Source: an uncultured Spartobacteria bacterium
GTDB taxonomy: Bacteria; Verrucomicrobiota; Verrucomicrobiia; Chthoniobacterales; JAATET01
Length of the DNA stretch: 64,000 nt
Assembly: GCA_938011325.1 (NCBI GenBank)
Contig: CALLUD010000006.1
Location: forward strand, 372,001 to 436,000
Direction: 5' to 3'
Part shown: positions 46,172 through 54,538 of the stretch, piece after piece
Layout: every line of letters begins with the position of its first letter
Numbering within the stretch: the stretch's first letter is position 1
The notes under the pieces: model-generated
What the model saw: the letters and a program-made list of their open reading frames with translations, nothing else
What the model was told of the DNA's origin: nothing
Databases searched by the model: none
Made by a program: the position numbers and the translations under genes

Positions 46172-46903
46172 TTACTTCCGCTCCGCAGCGGGAACGCGCC
46201 CGAGATATTTCAGGACCGCATCCGTGCGGGTGTGGACATGCAGCTTCTCGTAGATGAGGCGAATGTGATTCCGCACCGTCTGCCAGCTGATCTCGAGCTT
46301 GTCCGCGACCTCCTTCGGGGTCTGCCCGTCGGCGAGAAGAGCAAGCACCTCCCGCTCTCGCGGCGTGAGATCCATGAGCTGGGATTCGGTGGAAACCGAA
46401 CTCACTCCGGCCACCTCCCGCCCGTGAAGCCTGTGGAAATACTCCACCATGCGGCGCGCGATCTGCGGCGAAATCGGCGCCCCTCCCGCCACGATGTCGC
46501 GCAGCAGGTCGAGCAATCGCCGGCGCGGCGTTCTTTTCAGCAGATACCCGTCCGCCCCGGCCGCGAGCGATTGGAACAACTTGTCGTTGTCGTCGTAGGC
46601 GGTGAGCATCACGAGCCGCGCGTCCGGCATCCGCTTTTTGAGTTCGCAAAGGCATTCGATGCCCGACGCACCCGGAAGCTGAATGTCCAGCAGCACGATG
46701 TCGCATTCGGTCTTTGGAATCGTCGCGAGCGCCTCCTCGGTATTCGCACAGGCGGCGACCACCTCGAAGTCGGCGGTGCTGGCAAACATCCGCGTCAGCG
46801 TTTCTCGAAATCCCGAGTGGTCCTCCACAATGGCGACGCGGATCGAACCGGCTTTCTGCGAGTCGGATTGTTTGCTGGAACTGGAAGAACGAGCCATTGG
46901 CAT
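46172..46903 (-). CDS. NarL/FixJ-type response regulator
   Basis: The 243-residue protein has a receiver domain (IRVAIVEDHSGFRETLTRM, phospho-acceptor Asp in CDIVLLDIQLPGASG at about 72, Lys in GYLLKRTP) and a C-terminal LuxR-type HTH (LTPREREVLALLADGQTPKE, SWQTVRNHIRLIYEKLHVHT). The Ser-rich first 20 residues precede the fold. It follows its cognate kinase gene by 13 bp, so they form a pair. Targets are unknown. PEP-CTERM genes lie upstream of the kinase on the same strand. Confidence 0.94.
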   Translation of the reverse strand: MPMARSSSSSKQSDSQKAGSIRVAIVEDHSGFRETLTRMFASTADFEVVAACANTEEALATIPKTECDIVLLDIQLPGASGIECLCELKKRMPDARLVMLTAYDDNDKLFQSLAAGADGYLLKRTPRRRLLDLLRDIVAGGAPISPQIARRMVEYFHRLHGREVAGVSSVSTESQLMDLTPREREVLALLADGQTPKEVADKLEISWQTVRNHIRLIYEKLHVHTRTDAVLKYLGRVPAAERK

Positions 46904-46916
46904 GAGTTGATTCGGA

Positions 46917-48359
46917 CTATTTGGCGGACTTCAGATTGATTCGAAAAATGATTTTTGTTCCCTGGCCCGGCGCGCTCTTGAGATCCACCGAGCCGCCGTT
47001 GCGTTCCAGCCGGATTCGCTGGTTGTCCAGGCCGTTTCCCCGCTGGGCGGACTGACTGTCGAACCCGCGCCCGTTGTCCTCCACCGTAATCGTCAGCTCG
47101 GGCGCATTCCAGTCGAGTTTCAACCACGCCTCGGAGGCGCCCGAGTGTTTGAGCAGGTTGGTGAAGGCCTCCTTCACGGCCAGGGTCAGATCGTGGCGCG
47201 TTTCCGAGCTCAGGGGATACTCGGGCAGGTCGGTCGGGACTTCCTTTCGGACGCGGATCGGCGCCTCCTCGAAACACTCGTCGGCAATCCGGCACAGGTA
47301 GTCCGCGAGCCGGGCAAGGTTGTCATTTCGAGGGTTCACCGCCCACACGATCTCGTCGAGCGCCGCCACCACGCCGCGGGCATGCTGCGCGATGCGCGCG
47401 AAATTCTGGTTCAGCTCCTCCCGGGTGCCCACGTCCTCCTCGCCGAGGTCGGCCAGCAGGCCGATCTGCGCCAGCTCCGCCCCGAGCGTGTCGTGAATGT
47501 CCCGCGCGATGCGCTCCCGTTCCATTGCCACCGCGTGCTCCCGCTCCAGCCGCTGGATGTGCCGGCGCGCCCGCCGCCTCTCCAGCATCTGCGCCGTAAG
47601 CGCCACGGCGACCAGCACGGCGCACGCCGTTACCCCGAGAAACCACCCGCGCTGCCAGAACCGCGGACGCACCAAATCCTCGAAACTCGTCGCCACCGCG
47701 ACGTTGCTGAATTTCCACCCCTCTCCTCCACCTCGATGGCGGAAGCGAATCTCGTCAAACGTGGCGTCCGCGCGAAACTGCGTTCGAATCTCCGGCGGCT
47801 GGGTCGCCTCCGTCGCGCCCAGCGAGAGGTCGGGATCCATCCAGACCGTTACCTCGGCGGGTTGACCCGGAATATACCGGACCTTGAAAACAATCGTCCG
47901 GGGCGTCCTGCGGCGGACAAATTCGAAATCCTTCGACTTCTCGGGATAGGCCGACTTCAGGTCAAACTCGCCAAAGGCGTCGTTTCCCGGCCCTTTTTCC
48001 GCCGTGTTGAAAGCGCTGTATCCTCTCGCCCGCCACGCGTTGCCGATCCCGAGGTGCTCCCAGCCGTCCTTGAAAAACACGATGCCGGCGGCGTAGCGCG
48101 TGGATGCGTCCGTGGCGCCGTCGGAGAGCGGGTCCACGTCGAACCGGAAATACAGCGTGTCCGACGCCGTCTCATCCCGCGTCCCGATCTTGTCAAGGGG
48201 AATGCTCTCCTCCCCGAGGCTTTCGTGCGCAAGCACGGTCCTGGAATCGCTCCAGAGCAGCTCCGCCGGAGCATTGGAGGCGGACACGAGGACTGCCGCG
48301 ACAGTCATCCACGCGATCCTTCGCGCAATCCTACGGGCGGCGCCGACGGGGGAAGACAT
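46917..48359 (-). CDS. NarX-type sensor histidine kinase with CBM9-like periplasmic sensor
   Basis: The 480-residue protein has a signal/anchor at about 10-32, a periplasmic beta domain at about 33-225 resembling carbohydrate-binding module family 9 (YFRFDVDPLSDG, AAGIVFFKDGWEHLGIGNAW), one membrane helix (GWFLGVTACAVLVAVALTA, about 238-256) and a coiled-coil linker. The HisKA_3 dimerisation domain has the phospho-His in ERERIARDIHDTLG (about 286). The ATPase lid is EAFTNLLKHSG and VEDNGRGFD. It probably senses a sugar or polysaccharide in the periplasm, which is inference from the sensor type. Confidence 0.9.
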   Translation of the reverse strand: MSSPVGAARRIARRIAWMTVAAVLVSASNAPAELLWSDSRTVLAHESLGEESIPLDKIGTRDETASDTLYFRFDVDPLSDGATDASTRYAAGIVFFKDGWEHLGIGNAWRARGYSAFNTAEKGPGNDAFGEFDLKSAYPEKSKDFEFVRRRTPRTIVFKVRYIPGQPAEVTVWMDPDLSLGATEATQPPEIRTQFRADATFDEIRFRHRGGGEGWKFSNVAVATSFEDLVRPRFWQRGWFLGVTACAVLVAVALTAQMLERRRARRHIQRLEREHAVAMERERIARDIHDTLGAELAQIGLLADLGEEDVGTREELNQNFARIAQHARGVVAALDEIVWAVNPRNDNLARLADYLCRIADECFEEAPIRVRKEVPTDLPEYPLSSETRHDLTLAVKEAFTNLLKHSGASEAWLKLDWNAPELTITVEDNGRGFDSQSAQRGNGLDNQRIRLERNGGSVDLKSAPGQGTKIIFRINLKSAK

Positions 48360-48431
48360 GACTCACGATTAACGAATGAAAGGATGCCCGTCCATGGCAC
48401 TCTGCCGAGGCCTTGACGCATGGGCGCAAAA

Positions 48432-48459
48432 ACACCCGCCGAACGAATCCGGCGGGTGT
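48432..48459 (-). terminator. Terminator after PEP-CTERM gene C
   Basis: ACACCCGCCG, an 8-nt loop and CGGCGGGTGT give a perfect 10-bp stem, followed on the minus strand by TTTTTGCG. It ends the PEP-CTERM gene and insulates the kinase gene. Confidence 0.85.
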
Positions 48460-48481
48460 CTTTCGAATCTGATCAACGCGG

Positions 48482-49174
48482 TTAGTGCCTGCGACGCCGC
48501 AGCAGGACCACGGAAGCACCCAGCCCCAGCAGAGCCACGACGCCCGGCTCGGGAACCGCGATCTGATTGAAGCTCAGGTTGTCGATGCCGTGACGGCCGT
48601 TGGAAGGGTAGGTCTGGTCGACCCGGTTGAAGGTCAGCGTGTAGCTCTCGCCCGGATCGCCGGTAAATTCCGGTGCAATGGTAAACACCTGCCCGTTTTC
48701 AAAAATTACGAAATCGGCCCATACGACGTTCTCATTGGAATCCGTCAGCGTCAGGTCCCACTGGGTCGTTCCCGCCGTTTCGGCGGTATGGCCGAAATCG
48801 AACGAGTTCAGCACCAGCGCATACCCGTCCTCGACGATAAACTGGATCGTATGGAAGCCCAGTTCCAGCTGAGCGATTCGTGGGATATCCCCTTCGTTGT
48901 CCCACGCTCCGCCACCGACGAACTGGTTCTCAAGAGGAGCGAAAAAGTTGGAAGTATGAATGTCCCATTCAGCATCCCAACTCAGAGCAATGTTCGGAGT
49001 GGCACCATTGGAGACCACCAAACCGTTGGAGTCCGTGGTCGCGAAGGATCCCAAATCGACAGGGATCGGGGCGTTGCTCCCACCGAGCTGTCCGAAGCCG
49101 ATGTTGGTGGCGTGAGCGGCGGTGAAACCACCGGCGAAGATGCCCAGAACGGCAAGAAGAGGTGAGATCTTCAT
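48482..49174 (-). CDS. PEP-CTERM protein C
   Basis: The 230-residue exported protein has a signal peptide ending AAHA, a beta-sandwich body and a C-terminal sorting signal (VPEPGVVALLGLGASVVLL then RRRR) recognised by an exosortase. Body signatures TNIGFGQLGGSNAPIPV, VGGGAWDNEGDIPRI and RHGIDNLSF are shared with the next gene, so the two are paralogues from tandem duplication. It would be processed and released or retained at the surface or in exopolysaccharide. No exosortase gene is in the window. Confidence 0.93.
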   Translation of the reverse strand: MKISPLLAVLGIFAGGFTAAHATNIGFGQLGGSNAPIPVDLGSFATTDSNGLVVSNGATPNIALSWDAEWDIHTSNFFAPLENQFVGGGAWDNEGDIPRIAQLELGFHTIQFIVEDGYALVLNSFDFGHTAETAGTTQWDLTLTDSNENVVWADFVIFENGQVFTIAPEFTGDPGESYTLTFNRVDQTYPSNGRHGIDNLSFNQIAVPEPGVVALLGLGASVVLLRRRRH

Positions 49175-49240
49175 GACATGTAGCAGTTCGCGGGGACTTA
49201 GGGATTTTGAAACCGGGATCGTTTACCCGGGAAAGTTGCC

Positions 49241-49270
49241 GGCGGGGCGGCCGTGCGCAACCGCCCCGCC
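49241..49270 (-). terminator. Terminator-like hairpin after PEP-CTERM gene B
   Basis: GGCGGGGCGG-10 nt-CCGCCCCGCC is a perfect 10-bp stem 15 bp behind the stop codon. Its T-tract is poor. The loop and the flank up to the stop codon (49241-49286) recur almost unchanged behind PEP-CTERM gene A. Confidence 0.6.
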
Positions 49271-49284
49271 GTGCAATGGGTTGA

Positions 49285-50004
49285 TTAATCTTTGCTGGCC
49301 TTGCGGCGACGTGCCACTGCAAGCGCGCCCAGCAGGCTGGCCAGAGCGACGCCGTAGGTCGCAGGCTCCGGGACCTGCGAGAAGCTCAGGTTGTCGATGC
49401 CGTGACGACCGTTGGAGCCGAAGCTCTCCGAGGTCCGGTGGAAGGTCAGGAGGTAATCCTCTCCACTGACGCCGGTGAAGTTCGGAGTAATGACCTGGGT
49501 ATCGGGGTTATTCCCTACTACCGTGAAGGTAATGCTCTGACTCCAGACCACAATGTTCGTGGAAAGCGCGGTAAGCGTGAGGTCCCAGCTCGTAGTTGTG
49601 TTCGGTGTCTCCCCCGTGAGACCGAAGTCGAAGGAGTTCAGGACCAGCGAATAGCCGTCATCCACATTGAACTGAATCGTGTGATCGCCGAAGTCGAGCT
49701 GCCCAATTCTTGGAACGCCCCCTTCGTTGTCCCAAGCACCACCACCAACGAATTCGTCCTCCAGAGAGCTGAACCAGGAGGACGTGTGGATGTCCCAGCC
49801 CGTATCCCAGACCAAGGCGATATTGGGTGTGGCGCCACCCAAGGAGACGACATACCCGTTTCCATCAGCGACGGCATTGGAACCGAAGTTGACGGGAATT
49901 TGAGTATTATTTCCGCCCAGTTGGCCAAAACCGAGGTTTGTGGCGTGGGCGGCGGCCAGGCCGGTAAACAGCATGGCCAAGGGGATTAGAGAACGTTTGA
50001 TCAT
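49285..50004 (-). CDS. PEP-CTERM protein B
   Basis: The 239-residue protein has a signal peptide (IPLAMLFTGLAAAHA), a body parallel to protein C (TNLGFGQLGGNNTQIPV, VGGGAWDNEGGVPRIG, NSFDFGLTGETPN, RHGIDNLSF) and a PEP-CTERM tail (VPEPATYGVALASLLGALAV then RRRK). Identity with protein C is roughly half by eye. A conserved 14-bp box lies 78 bp upstream of the start. Confidence 0.93.
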   Translation of the reverse strand: MIKRSLIPLAMLFTGLAAAHATNLGFGQLGGNNTQIPVNFGSNAVADGNGYVVSLGGATPNIALVWDTGWDIHTSSWFSSLEDEFVGGGAWDNEGGVPRIGQLDFGDHTIQFNVDDGYSLVLNSFDFGLTGETPNTTTSWDLTLTALSTNIVVWSQSITFTVVGNNPDTQVITPNFTGVSGEDYLLTFHRTSESFGSNGRHGIDNLSFSQVPEPATYGVALASLLGALAVARRRKASKD

Positions 50005-50081
50005 AATGTGGAGTTGGATTTGTTCAGCGAGGGGAATTCGCCATTAGTGGTTAGGTAACTCCACCTCCCACACGCCGACAA

Positions 50082-50095
50082 TGACACAAGTGTAT
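50082..50095. promoter_or_regulatory. Conserved box upstream of PEP-CTERM gene B
   Basis: TGACACAAGTGTAT contains an ACAC-AA-GTGT dyad and is identical to a box upstream of PEP-CTERM gene A. It lies 78 bp from the start codon. It may be a regulator site or simply part of the duplicated upstream segment. Confidence 0.4.
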
Positions 50096-50239
50096 CATGC
50101 CGCCACCCAGGCACTTCGATGCTGCGGCATGAAATAAAAGGGGACAGCTCCCTTAAGGGGTGAAAATATTCAGCGCAAAAAGCGACGGACGGACGCGGGG
50201 AGCACCCCTGCCGTGACCACCGCAAGGACGCGTGGCTCT

Positions 50240-50510
50240 TCATGATTTCGCGAACTTCCGGAAACGCGGTTCGTCCTCCTCAAGCGACTCCCTGCCGCCG
50301 ATCTTATCTCGAACCACAGGCCCGGCACCTGCCACTTCTTCCCTTCGATTCAATGGAGCATCCCCTCGATGAAGCGACCGGGCTTGTCCAGGGTGGTTGT
50401 CCTCGCGGATGGATGCCCGATCAATGCCCGCACGTCGCGGCGAGAGGCATCCCGCATGCCCGACGCCGTTTCATCCCCCCGGCCCGATCCTGTCGAGGGA
50501 ATGCCGGCGG
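50240..50510 (-). pseudogene. Decayed 3' fragment of the sugar nucleotidyltransferase gene
   Basis: This segment aligns by eye with the 3' end of the intact gene at about 52100-52360. Landmarks: AACGCGGTTC at 50263 versus 52121, an identical 19-mer (GAACCACAGGCCCGGCACC) at 50311 versus 52163, TTGCCGCCGAT-like and GCATGCCCGAC-like stretches in order. Offsets drift by a few bases, so indels have destroyed the frame. Similarity continues downstream into the spacer (CAGCGCAAAA at 50171 versus 52018). It is the relic of a segmental duplication and should not be functional. The rest of the 613-bp spacer holds the upstream box and nothing else I can name. Confidence 0.75.
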
Positions 50511-50562
50511 CCAACGAACGGATCCCGGTGAAACCTGAAACCGCTCCCTCCGGAAAATGACA

Positions 50563-50592
50563 GTGGGGCGGTCCGTGCGCGAACCGCCCCAC
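50563..50592 (-). terminator. Terminator-like hairpin after PEP-CTERM gene A
   Basis: GTGGGGCGGT-10 nt-ACCGCCCCAC is a perfect 10-bp stem. Together with its flank to 50608 it closely matches the hairpin behind gene B, including CGTGCAATGGGTTGAT next to the gene end. Confidence 0.6.
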
Positions 50593-50617
50593 CGTGCAAT
50601 GGGTTGATGAGTTGAAT

Positions 50618-51868
50618 TTAGCGGGTCGCGGCCGTGCGGCGACGGGCCACGACAAACATACCGAGCAAGCCGGCGAGGACCATAACGACGGTCGCAGGCT
50701 CGGGAACGACCGCAATGACGGTGATGTCGTTCAGGGCATCGTATGTGGCAAAGGTGCCCTCGACGCCGGAAAACCAGCTTTGAGCGATAATCGAGGTTTG
50801 ATTGCCCTGCAGCGTGATCGTTCCGCCGGAGAAGTTGAAGACGCTGCCGTTCTCTTCATTCCCGAGCGTGATGCCCCCGGCAAAGAGACTGCCGCCGGTC
50901 ATGTTCACGATCCCCATGCCATCAAAGTCTCCGCTGAGATCGCCACCAAGCACCAGGAAGCCCTCGAGATTCAACACGCCGTCATTGATCGTAAGCGTGC
51001 CGTTATCCTGCTGACCCAAAAGCAGCGGCGTGGCGCCGGTGATGTTCAGCGTTCCACTTTCGAGAACGATGCGCGAGTGGAGCCCTCCCGAGCCGCCCTG
51101 ACCGACGCGGATGCTCGTGTAGTCGTTGATGTTCACCGTGCCGCCGTCGATGATCAGCCCGGCGTTGCGGGAAATACGGAACTCGGAGGAGTTCGTGCCG
51201 GTGTGGGTGAAGGTGGCGGTGCCGCCGGTGACGTTGAAGGTGTCGCCCACGGCGTCCGGGTCAATGGCCACCGACCCCTCGGCGCCCGCCTCGCCACCCT
51301 TGCCCAGCCAAACGCCCCGCAGGTGGGCGTCTGACCAGGTGGCTTCGGAGTTTACTGTCAACGTGCCACCCGAGAGGTTGTAGGTGGTTCCCGCCTGGTT
51401 GATGTTGTTGTCGGAGAGCTGGAAGCCGCGACCCAATGTCGCGTGGACGGTTCCACCGGTCTGGTTGAACGTGCCGACCGCGCCCGCGCCGACGATGAAA
51501 TATTCACCGATTTGATTGAGCGCGCCTCCGCTCATGTTGAAGACGCCGTTGTTCAACAACCGCGCCGAGCCAAGGGCTAGATTGACGACGCCCGTCCCGC
51601 TGATCGTGGTGGTGCCGGCACCGCGACGATCCCAGTTTCCGCTTGGAATATCGACCTCATTCGGCGTGCTGGTATCAATGAGAACATCGGATCCCGTGCC
51701 GGGAACTTCCGCGGGGTCCCAGTTGTCGGGATTGCTGTAGTTGGAGTCCACCGCGCCGGTCCAGGTCGACTGGGCGTAACCCGCAGGAACCGCGGCAAGT
51801 AGAACGACGCATGCACCGAACTTCGCAAGGAAGGACTGTTTATGGAGTTTGTGGGTAGGGGATTGCAT
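50618..51868 (-). CDS. PEP-CTERM protein A with beta-helix repeats
   Basis: From the ATG that starts the signal sequence (LAKFGACVVLLAAVPAGYA) the product is 416 residues. A further ATG 19 codons upstream is in frame but less likely. The body is a series of short beta repeats (GVFNMSGGALNQIG, GTFNQTGGTVHA, TYNLSGGTLTVN, IVNMTGGSLFAGG), like those of passenger domains, and TWTGAVDSNYSNPDNWDP opens it. The end is a PEP-CTERM signal (VPEPATVVMVLAGLLGMFVV then RRR). It resembles the broken gene at 23429-25826 in type, though not closely in sequence. Confidence 0.92.
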   Translation of the reverse strand: MQSPTHKLHKQSFLAKFGACVVLLAAVPAGYAQSTWTGAVDSNYSNPDNWDPAEVPGTGSDVLIDTSTPNEVDIPSGNWDRRGAGTTTISGTGVVNLALGSARLLNNGVFNMSGGALNQIGEYFIVGAGAVGTFNQTGGTVHATLGRGFQLSDNNINQAGTTYNLSGGTLTVNSEATWSDAHLRGVWLGKGGEAGAEGSVAIDPDAVGDTFNVTGGTATFTHTGTNSSEFRISRNAGLIIDGGTVNINDYTSIRVGQGGSGGLHSRIVLESGTLNITGATPLLLGQQDNGTLTINDGVLNLEGFLVLGGDLSGDFDGMGIVNMTGGSLFAGGITLGNEENGSVFNFSGGTITLQGNQTSIIAQSWFSGVEGTFATYDALNDITVIAVVPEPATVVMVLAGLLGMFVVARRRTAATR

Positions 51869-51930
51869 AGGGGATGTTTTACTTCTGAAATCGTCCTCTC
51901 CGGCCCGGTTGGCTGTCAATTTCACACCGC

Positions 51931-51944
51931 TGACACAAGTGTAT
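51931..51944. promoter_or_regulatory. Conserved box upstream of PEP-CTERM gene A
   Basis: TGACACAAGTGTAT is identical to the box upstream of gene B and lies 63 bp from the start. On the minus strand a TTGACA follows it (51914-51919), but too close to the gene for a normal promoter. The 230-bp spacer also contains the parent of the duplicated segment. Confidence 0.4.
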
Positions 51945-52099
51945 TACTCTTCAATCAGGCCCTTCAGTCCTTCGGCACTAAATCAGACAGGCAAGCCCTC
52001 GGGAGTGAAAGGATTCAGCGCAAAACAGGACAAAGAGGGCGGCGGCCGGACGAGGGAAAACCCTGCCATGGCCGCCGTGCAAGACGCCTGACTCGGTGA

Positions 52100-52852
52100 T
52101 TACTTCACGAACTGCTGGAAAACGCGGTTCGCCTCCTCGAGCGATTCCTTGCCGCCGATGTCGAACCACAGGCCCGGCACCTTCCACGTCTTCACCTCGA
52201 TGCGGTGGTGCAACCACTCGATGAGGCGGCCGGGCTGGTCCGGGTTGTTTCCCTCGCGGATGTATTGCTCAATGAGCGGCAGCACGTCGCTCCGATAGTA
52301 ATACAGCGCGATGCCCGACAGCGTGCTCTCGGGATTCGGCGACTTCTCGACAAATTTCGTGATGCGACCGTTCCCGTCGATCGAGATCGAGTTGTATTTC
52401 TTCACGAGCTCGAGGTCGCCCACGTCGTAAACCGCAATGGTCGCGGGCGCTTCCTTGCCCACGGATCCGAATTCGGTGACCGGCTCGCTGAAAAGATTGT
52501 CTCCGGCCACAACGATGAGGTCCTTGCCGAAAAGGTGCTCCTGCGTGAGCACGAGATGAATGTCGCCAATGGCCCCCTTCTTGTCGGCATCGCTCGTCGT
52601 GCCGTCGTTGATGATCTTGAAGCTCAACTTCGGCTGACGGTGGTTGTATTCGTCGGCCCAGACGCGGAAATCGTGGGCAAACTTGTTGTTGGTGACCACG
52701 TAAACCGTCTCGATGTCGGGAATGGGGGCAAGGTTGTCGAGAACCCACTCGATCATCGGCTTGCCGGCGACTTCGAGGAGCGGTTTGGCTTTATTTAACG
52801 TCAGGGGATAGAGCCGGGTGGCATACCCGGCCGCGAGGATGAGCACGTTCAT
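52100..52852 (-). CDS. Sugar-1-phosphate nucleotidyltransferase (RmlA/GalU-like)
   Basis: The 250-residue protein opens with the pyrophosphorylase signature MNVLILAAGYATRLYPLT and NKAKPLLEVAGKPMIEWVL. VVAGDNLFSEPVTEFG holds the metal-binding Asp. WKVPGLWFDIGGKESLEEAN closes the domain. It should activate a sugar phosphate to an NDP-sugar. Nucleotide and sugar are not determined. The ATG used is eight codons inside the open frame and fits the family start. It is the last gene of a five-gene minus-strand unit with acyltransferases, GT2 and deacetylase, and its 3' end has a decayed duplicate nearby. Confidence 0.92.
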   Translation of the reverse strand: MNVLILAAGYATRLYPLTLNKAKPLLEVAGKPMIEWVLDNLAPIPDIETVYVVTNNKFAHDFRVWADEYNHRQPKLSFKIINDGTTSDADKKGAIGDIHLVLTQEHLFGKDLIVVAGDNLFSEPVTEFGSVGKEAPATIAVYDVGDLELVKKYNSISIDGNGRITKFVEKSPNPESTLSGIALYYYRSDVLPLIEQYIREGNNPDQPGRLIEWLHHRIEVKTWKVPGLWFDIGGKESLEEANRVFQQFVK

Positions 52853-52897
52853 GCACCTGCAAGCATGCCCCGCCACGCCGCAGTCGGCAAGCTTCCC

Positions 52898-53800
52898 TCA
52901 CTCCCGGCGGCCCACCGGCACAAACTGATACCACTGGCGCGGGTCGTGCGAGATTTCCTCGAACAACGCCTGCGCAATCGCGCGGGTCGCGGCGGCGACG
53001 TTTGCGTCGCGGTCTCCGTCCATTCGCCGCGGCCGGATGCCCGGTTTCGACACGATCCGGTAGCGGCCATCGGGCCGTCGCGTGATGGTCACGGGAATCA
53101 CGGGGCAGTCGGCCAGGTAGGCCAGCAACGCCGGCGAGGAGGAAAACTCGATCGTCCCCCGCGGCAGCGCCACTTCCACGGTGGGCCCGCCAAAGGGCCG
53201 GTCGGCGAGCATTGCCGCGAAGCCGCCCTCGTTCAATGCCTGCACCACCCGCAGCGAGGAAAACGCATCGGGGCCGATCTCGATGGTTTCCGCGCCCCAT
53301 CGTTTTCGAAACGCCGCACGCCACTGTGTGAGCTCGGGCATGTGTTCGGAAAGCGTGACGACGGTCACGGGATATCCGGCCTTTCCCAGCAACAACGCTC
53401 CAAACTCGAAAAAGCCATAGTGCCCGGTCGCAAGGATCGCCCCCCGGCCCGCGCGCCGCGCCTCCTCGAGATGCTCGCCGCCGAGGCTCTCCGCGCAGAG
53501 TTTCTCCGCCTCGTCGATGCGCATGTTTCCAATCGCGACGTAATCCGCGATCGTCGCGCCGAAGTTCGTGAAGACTTTCACCGCATCGCCGAACTTCGCC
53601 GGGAAAAACAGCTCGAGATTTCGCTGCACGGTTTTCGTGACCCCGATCTGCGTGACCGCGTAGCTCCACGCGACACTGCGCGCGACCGCCTGATAAAATC
53701 CGCGCCCCAAAAAGCCGAACAGCCGCGAGGTGAACTCGAAAATCTGCGGCGTGTAGATGAGTTTGAAAAACGCGCGTTCGTAGTGCGGTTTGGACGGCAT
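52898..53800 (-). CDS. LpxL/HtrB-like lysophospholipid acyltransferase
   Basis: The 300-residue protein has the acyltransferase catalytic pattern ILATGHYGFFEFGALLL (His with acidic residue five positions on), MLADRPFGGPTVEVALPRG as the substrate-binding region, and PVIPVTITRRPDGRYRI. QRNLELFFPAKF near residue 60 is typical of LpxL/LpxM. It would add acyl chains to a lipid A-like or glycolipid acceptor at the inner membrane. There is no strong N-terminal membrane helix. It lies 6 bp behind the deacetylase gene. Confidence 0.88.
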   Translation of the reverse strand: MPSKPHYERAFFKLIYTPQIFEFTSRLFGFLGRGFYQAVARSVAWSYAVTQIGVTKTVQRNLELFFPAKFGDAVKVFTNFGATIADYVAIGNMRIDEAEKLCAESLGGEHLEEARRAGRGAILATGHYGFFEFGALLLGKAGYPVTVVTLSEHMPELTQWRAAFRKRWGAETIEIGPDAFSSLRVVQALNEGGFAAMLADRPFGGPTVEVALPRGTIEFSSSPALLAYLADCPVIPVTITRRPDGRYRIVSKPGIRPRRMDGDRDANVAAATRAIAQALFEEISHDPRQWYQFVPVGRRE

Positions 53801-53806
53801 GAAAAA

Positions 53807-54538
53807 TCACCCGAGACGCCCGGGAGCGGGAATCACACACCGATAACCCTCGTCGGTCAACCGCTCGAGCAATCGCTCCACCGTTGCAGCGCGACCGTCG
53901 CCCTCGTGCACGACGAGAATCGCCCCGGGCCGCACCCCTCGCATCAATCGCTCGACAACGACTTCGCCACGCGCGGAACAGCCGTCCAGCCCGGAGACCG
54001 TCCAGCCGACAAGGTGCTGATCGCCGAGGGCCGAATGCACAAACGGATTCGTCATCCCGACCGGCGAACGAAACAACGCGGGCGGATGTCCGGTGGCCGT
54101 CACGATGGCTTCGCCGCCGAGACGGATTTCCCGGTGGGTGGCGCAGGGCCCGAGCGCCCAAAAGGAGGCCGAGGGGTGTGAATACGTGTGATTCCCGATC
54201 TGATGTCCTTCCCGAAATGACCGCCAGACCAGATCGCGGTGCGCGTCCACCTTTCGGCCAATCACGAAAAACGTCGCCCTGGCTTCGTGCCGGGCGAGCG
54301 CATCGAGGATTTGCGGCGTGTCGTGAGGATCCGGGCCGTCATCGATCGTCAACCACACTTCGCGGCGGGCCGTCGGAAACTCGCGAATAATCGGGCCAAA
54401 CCAGGGGCTGTTCCGCCACAACGTCGGAACGAGCAGGCATGCGTGCCCGACCGGCCAGCCGAGCAAGCCCTTTCTCCCGAACACAAGCGGTGCGGCAAAA
54501 CCGCCCGCCGCCGCTGCAAAAAGAACCTTTCGCATCAT
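53807..54538 (-). CDS. NodB-type polysaccharide deacetylase
   Basis: The 243-residue protein has an N-terminal hydrophobic stretch (VLFAAAAGGFAAPLVFG) and a NodB domain: VWLTIDDGPDPHDTPQIL (catalytic and metal Asp), ATFFVIGRKVDAHRDLV, EGHQIGNHTYSHPSASFWAL (metal His pair), LFRSPVGMTNPF and AILVVHEGDGRA. It removes N-acetyl groups from a sugar polymer or glycolipid. The start overlaps the GT2 stop (ATGA). A GT2 plus NodB pair is a common arrangement for making and deacetylating amino-sugar lipids. Confidence 0.92.
   Translation of the reverse strand: MMRKVLFAAAAGGFAAPLVFGRKGLLGWPVGHACLLVPTLWRNSPWFGPIIREFPTARREVWLTIDDGPDPHDTPQILDALARHEARATFFVIGRKVDAHRDLVWRSFREGHQIGNHTYSHPSASFWALGPCATHREIRLGGEAIVTATGHPPALFRSPVGMTNPFVHSALGDQHLVGWTVSGLDGCSARGEVVVERLMRGVRPGAILVVHEGDGRAATVERLLERLTDEGYRCVIPAPGRLG

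Noticed and set aside
52791..54161. 456-codon minus-strand frame across the acyltransferase gene
   Set aside because: It is an out-of-frame shadow; the LpxL-like frame has the catalytic and family motifs.
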